Source of the DNA: Huiozyma naganishii CBS 8797
Taxonomy: Eukaryota > Ascomycota > Saccharomycetes > Saccharomycetales > Saccharomycetaceae
DNA: 64,000 nucleotides
Assembly (NCBI RefSeq): GCF_000348985.1
Contig: NC_035922.1
Span: 244,604 to 308,603 of the forward strand
Reading direction: 5' to 3'
Part shown: positions 60,664 to 64,000 of the stretch, in pieces
How positions within the stretch are numbered: position 1 is the stretch's first letter
How the letters are laid out: each line of letters opens with the position of its first letter
The notes under the pieces: model-generated
Told to the model about the DNA's origin: nothing
The model's database searches: none
Seen by the model: only the letters and a program-made list of their open reading frames with translations
Program-made: the position numbers and the translations under genes

Positions 60664-60960
60664 AAAACCCGATTTTTCCGAGATCACTAGCGACGGCTTA
60701 GGTCACGCGACATTCACGTGACCCCCCACGCCCCCCACGCTTTTTTTTCGTGTCATGTGACTTTTCTGAAAATCAGGCTGATTTTTTCTAAGACTTGGGA
60801 AAAGCTTCTTTTTGGCAGTTGTTTTGCCAAACGAAAACACAGTGTTAAGGGTGCGGCGCCATAGTTAAGCCAGACAGAAATGGCCGCTTTTTCGGCCAAA
60901 ACATAAAACGGATAGAGGGTGGGTTCTGCGAGTCGGAAAAAGTGGCCGGGGGGTACGTTC

Positions 60961-62025
60961 ATGCGAAAGCATTTGAAGATGGGTCGGAAAGAGATTGGAG
61001 ACAGTCTTGAGTAAGGCGCGTCGTTCGTGAAAGCTGCTGGGTTCTCCAGTGTTTTTGCAAGGCCTCGTCGAGCGGTGGAGGGAGTGTGCTGGTGAGACCG
61101 CAAGGTCTTCTGGTCTCCCGTACAGCGCGTCGGCAAGGGCGAGGGTGCTTCGGGAGCGTGCTAGAGGGAGCGTCTGTTGTGTGATGCGTGTTGCTGTTGA
61201 GGTTTGTCTTGGTTTTCTGGGATGAGTCTTGGCTGTTGCGCGGTTTGCTTTGTGGGAGCTGTGTTTCTGTTTGGGCTTTTGTGGGTTGCTGTTGCGGCTG
61301 TCTGCCTGGTCTGTGCTTGCGAGTGCGGTGCTGGCTGTTTGTCTTGAACTGTTGGCTGGTCTTCTGCGGTGGTGTTTCTCTTCGGGGGAGTGCTGTTGCG
61401 GGGGGTTGGTCGGTAGGGAGAGAGGGATGGTTGGTGTTGTGTTTGTGAGTGCAGGCTGGGTGGGGAGTTGTGATGGTAGTCTGCGGGGGGTCAGGCGGGA
61501 ATGCTGTTTTTGCTGGGTGGATTGTGTAGTAGTCGGGGCGAGTTTTAGAGAGTCGGGGCGGCCGATGCGGGAAGGTGTGTTGTACGGCCGGCACTGTTTC
61601 TGGCTGCTTGCGGGTGCTTGCGCCTGAAGAGTCTCATTGCGGGTCTAAACACCCGTCAGTGAGCAACGAAGGATTTGGTGGATTACTAGCTTCTAGCAAC
61701 CCATTTCAAAGAACTCACTTGGGGGAATGCCTGCGATGATAGCCGGTGGGGGCGCATGCCTTTGCTGTGATTGTCGGAGTGTAACCTCCTCTTAGGACGC
61801 TGATATCAAACGCGCGCTGTGAAACATCGGCGGTGCTGTTTGGTGGACTGCGGTCTGAGGAAACTCAAAGAGTGCTATTTGGTTAGAAGGGTGTTGCTGC
61901 GAGCGTGGGTCAAACCGCGCCTGCAGCGATGTCTTTTACCGGGTTCGCCCGGTTGTCAATTCAATAGTTATCTGCAGGAGGGCTGGGCTGGGGTCACACC
62001 CAGAGCAGCTCCCCCCCACGATAGT
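60961..62025 (+). other. 35S pre-rRNA 5' external transcribed spacer
   Basis: The start ATGCGAAAGCATTTGAAGA at 60961 matches the S. cerevisiae 35S start (ATGCGAAAGCAGTTGAAGA). A strongly conserved block follows at 61660-61890: GAAGGATTTGGTGGATTACT, TGTAACCTCCTCTTAGGACG and GGAAACTCAAAGAGTGCTAT. The spacer is 1,065 nt, longer than the ~700 nt of S. cerevisiae; the extra part, 61150-61620, is G/T rich on the transcribed strand. The 5' ETS carries the U3 snoRNA pairing sites needed for 18S release. Confidence 0.9.
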
Positions 62026-63134
62026 TATCTGGTTGATCCTGCCAGTAGTCATATGCTTGTCTCAAAGATTAAGCCATGCATGTCTAAGTATAAGCAATTT
62101 ATACAGTGAAACTGCGAATGGCTCATTAAATCAGTTATCGTTTATTTGATAGTTCCTTTACTACATGGTATAACTGTGGTAATTCTAGAGCTAATACATG
62201 CTTAAAATCTCGACCTCACGGAAGAGATGTATTTATTAGATAAAAAATCAATGTCTTCGGACTCTTTGATGATTCATAATAACTTTTCGAATCGCATGGC
62301 CTTGTGCTGGCGATGGTTCATTCAAATTTCTGCCCTATCAACTTTCGATGGTAGGATAGTGGCCTACCATGGTTTCAACGGGTAACGGGGAATAAGGGTT
62401 CGATTCCGGAGAGGGAGCCTGAGAAACGGCTACCACATCCAAGGAAGGCAGCAGGCGCGCAAATTACCCAATCCTAATACAGGGAGGTAGTGACAATAAA
62501 TAACGATACAGGGCCCATACGGGTCTTGTAATTGGAATGAGTACAATGTAAATACCTTAACGAGGAACAATTGGAGGGCAAGTCTGGTGCCAGCAGCCGC
62601 GGTAATTCCAGCTCCAATAGCGTATATTAAAGTTGTTGCAGTTAAAAAGCTCGTAGTTGAACTTTGGGCCTGGTTGGCCGGTCCGGATTTTTTCCGCGTA
62701 CTGGGATGCAACCGGGCCTTTCCTTCTGGCTAACCTTGGGCTCCTTGTGGGTCCTTGGCGAACCAGGACTTTTACTTTGAAAAAATTAGAGTGTTCAAAG
62801 CAGGCGTATTGCTCGAATATATTAGCATGGAATAATGGAATAGGACGTTTGGTTCTATTTTGTTGGTTTCTAGGACCATCGTAATGATTAATAGGGACGG
62901 TCGGGGGCATCAGTATTCAATTGTCAGAGGTGAAATTCTTGGATTTATTGAAGACTAACTACTGCGAAAGCATTTGCCAAGGACGTTTTCATTAATCAAG
63001 AACGAAAGTTAGGGGATCGAAGATGATCAGATACCGTCGTAGTCTTAACCATAAACTATGCCGACTAGGGATCGGGTGGTGTTTTTTTAATGACCCACTC
63101 GGCACCTTACGAGAAATCAAAGTCTTTGGGTTCT

Positions 63135-63203
<69 letters not shown>

Positions 63204-63641
63204 GCGGCTTAATTTGACTCAACACGGGGAAACTCACCAGGTCCAGACACAATAAGGATTGACAGATTGAGAGCTCTTTCTTGATTTTGTGGGTGGTGGT
63301 GCATGGCCGTTCTTAGTTGGTGGAGTGATTTGTCTGCTTAATTGCGATAACGAACGAGACCTTAACCTACTAAATAGTGGTGCTAGCATTTGCTGGTTCT
63401 TCCGCTTCTTAGAGGGACTATCGGTTTCAAGCCGATGGAAGTTTGAGGCAATAACAGGTCTGTGATGCCCTTAGACGTTCTGGGCCGCACGCGCGCTACA
63501 CTGACGGAGCCAGCGAGTCTAACCTTGGCCGAGAGGTCTTGGTAATCTTGTGAAACTCCGTCGTGCTGGGGATAGAGCATTGTAATTATTGCTCTTCAAC
63601 GAGGAATTCCTAGTAAGCGCAAGTCATCAGCTTGCGTTGAT

Positions 63642-63677
<36 letters not shown>

Positions 63678-63780
63678 GTACCGATTGAATGGCTTAGTGA
63701 GGCCTCAGGATCTGCTTAGAGGAGGGGGCAACTCCACCTCAGAGCGGAGAATCTGGTCAAACTTGGTCATTTAGAGGAAC

Positions 63781-63829
<49 letters not shown>
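62026..63829 (+). rRNA. RDN18: 18S ribosomal RNA, complete
   Basis: 1,804 nt (1,800 in S. cerevisiae) from TATCTGGTTGATCCTGCCAG to the 3' end GCGGAAGGATCATTA. Universal marks are present: GTGCCAGCAGCCGCGGTAAT near 62588, AAACTTAAAGGAATTGACGG near 63158, TTGTACACACCGCCCGTCGC near 63656 and GTAACAAGGTTTCCGTAGG near 63789. No gap or insertion is evident. Open reading frames inside it are chance. Confidence 0.99.
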
Positions 63830-64000
63830 TAGAAATGATAACTTGCCGGGGAGGCGTGCTGCGCTTAGTTGCGCGGTGCGGCGCCCCGGCGAAAACTCAC
63901 ACACTGTGGAGATTTTTTCTACGCTTTTTCTTTGGGCAGCCGCCCAGAGGTAACAAACACAAACAATTATGCAGTGACCTAGTCAGAAATCTGTTTAGCT
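63830..64000 (+). other. Internal transcribed spacer 1, 3' partial
   Basis: The first 171 nt of ITS1. A GC-rich hairpin (GCCGGGG at 63845-63851 pairs with CCCCGGC at 63884-63890) comes first. ACACACTGTGGAG at about 63899 matches the S. cerevisiae A2 cleavage context, and CCCAGAGGTAACAAACACAA downstream is also conserved. The window ends before 5.8S. Confidence 0.9.

Larger units (their letters stand above)
59901..60960 (+). promoter_or_regulatory. NTS2 spacer and 35S rDNA promoter region
   Basis: 1,060 bp between the 5S start and the 35S start. The first third is G-rich and holds a 169-bp-period duplication. An A/T-rich island at about 60280-60360 is the best place for an origin, but no exact ARS core was found. 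CCGGGTAA at 60467-60474 is a Reb1 site on the minus strand. Three TTCGGCCGAA-type palindromes at 60627-60663 and two CDEI boxes at 60714-60721 and 60752-60761 follow. GGTACGTTC directly before 60961 resembles the S. cerevisiae start-site context. Confidence 0.75.

Noticed and set aside
60959..61594. 211-codon frame antisense to the 5' ETS
   Set aside because: It opens with GTG, is Pro/Thr/Gln rich because of the G/T-rich spacer, and overlaps a functional pre-rRNA spacer.
62430..63580. Several frames of 65-117 codons inside the 18S gene
   Set aside because: They lie in conserved rRNA sequence; the conservation belongs to the RNA.

Overview
The window is nuclear DNA of a budding yeast of the family Saccharomycetaceae. 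The evidence is the proteins themselves (32 recognisable orthologues of Saccharomyces cerevisiae genes, all without visible introns), a tRNA-Ile(UAU) gene with a 61-nt intron, a Ty1-type LTR end, and an S. cerevisiae-like rDNA unit with the 5S gene on the opposite strand to the 35S unit. The species cannot be named from sequence alone. The gene order mixes genes that S. cerevisiae keeps on two sister tracks of its whole-genome duplication (the YLR16x/YLR22x-24x block and the YDR17x-20x block). Many genes expected in an unduplicated ancestor are absent (CDC42, BNA5, UME6, COQ4, MSC2, CCC1, TRM8 and others). I read this as a post-duplication yeast that sorted its duplicates differently from S. 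cerevisiae.

Layout. 1-4.2 kb: MRPL11 (5' end cut by the window edge), MGT1, GGC1, ASF2. 5.1-20.5 kb: MSC3, then the ribosome-production cluster RSA3, UTP13, IFH1, then an F-box gene (UCC1-like), BUR2 and the sterol regulator ECM22/UPC2. 20.5-23.5 kb: a gene-poor island with the ECM22 promoter (five SRE/AR1-like boxes), tRNA-Ile(UAU), a tandem repeat and an LTR-like end. 23.5-32.2 kb: a PIP5-kinase (MSS4-like), a short EST1, TOP3, THI7. 32.3-41.8 kb: RAV2, LIP2, VPS34, CSC1, ARV1, GPN3. 42-57.9 kb: RVB1, SLY1, CCT6, MAP1, CDD1, ERF2, UPS2, RPS31, SEC10, SDH4, MAS1. 58-64 kb: the edge of the rDNA array, with a 44-bp LTR-derived palindrome, 5S rRNA (minus), non-transcribed spacer, 35S start, a long 5' ETS, complete 18S and the first part of ITS1.

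Most genes are housekeeping: mitochondrial translation, import and respiration (MRPL11, GGC1, LIP2, MAS1, SDH4, UPS2), ribosome production (RSA3, UTP13, IFH1, RPS31, RVB1 and the rDNA), membrane traffic and lipids (VPS34, SLY1, SEC10, ARV1, ERF2, CSC1, MSS4, ECM22), telomere and DNA maintenance (EST1, TOP3, MGT1, ASF2), and uptake or salvage (THI7, CDD1). RSA3 and UTP13 each carry PAC and RRPE boxes, the usual signature of co-regulated ribosome-biogenesis genes. Genes at both ends of the window (MRPL11 to MSC3; RVB1 to MAS1) look richer in G+C than the middle.

Three runs of N lie inside genes (ASF2, MSC3, GPN3). I see no dramatic unknown gene system. The most interesting signals are regulatory or structural: the sterol-response array in front of ECM22, the LTR palindrome at the rDNA edge, palindrome and CDEI boxes in the rDNA spacer, an enlarged G/T-rich 5' ETS, a very short ITS1 leader, and a C-terminally short Est1.
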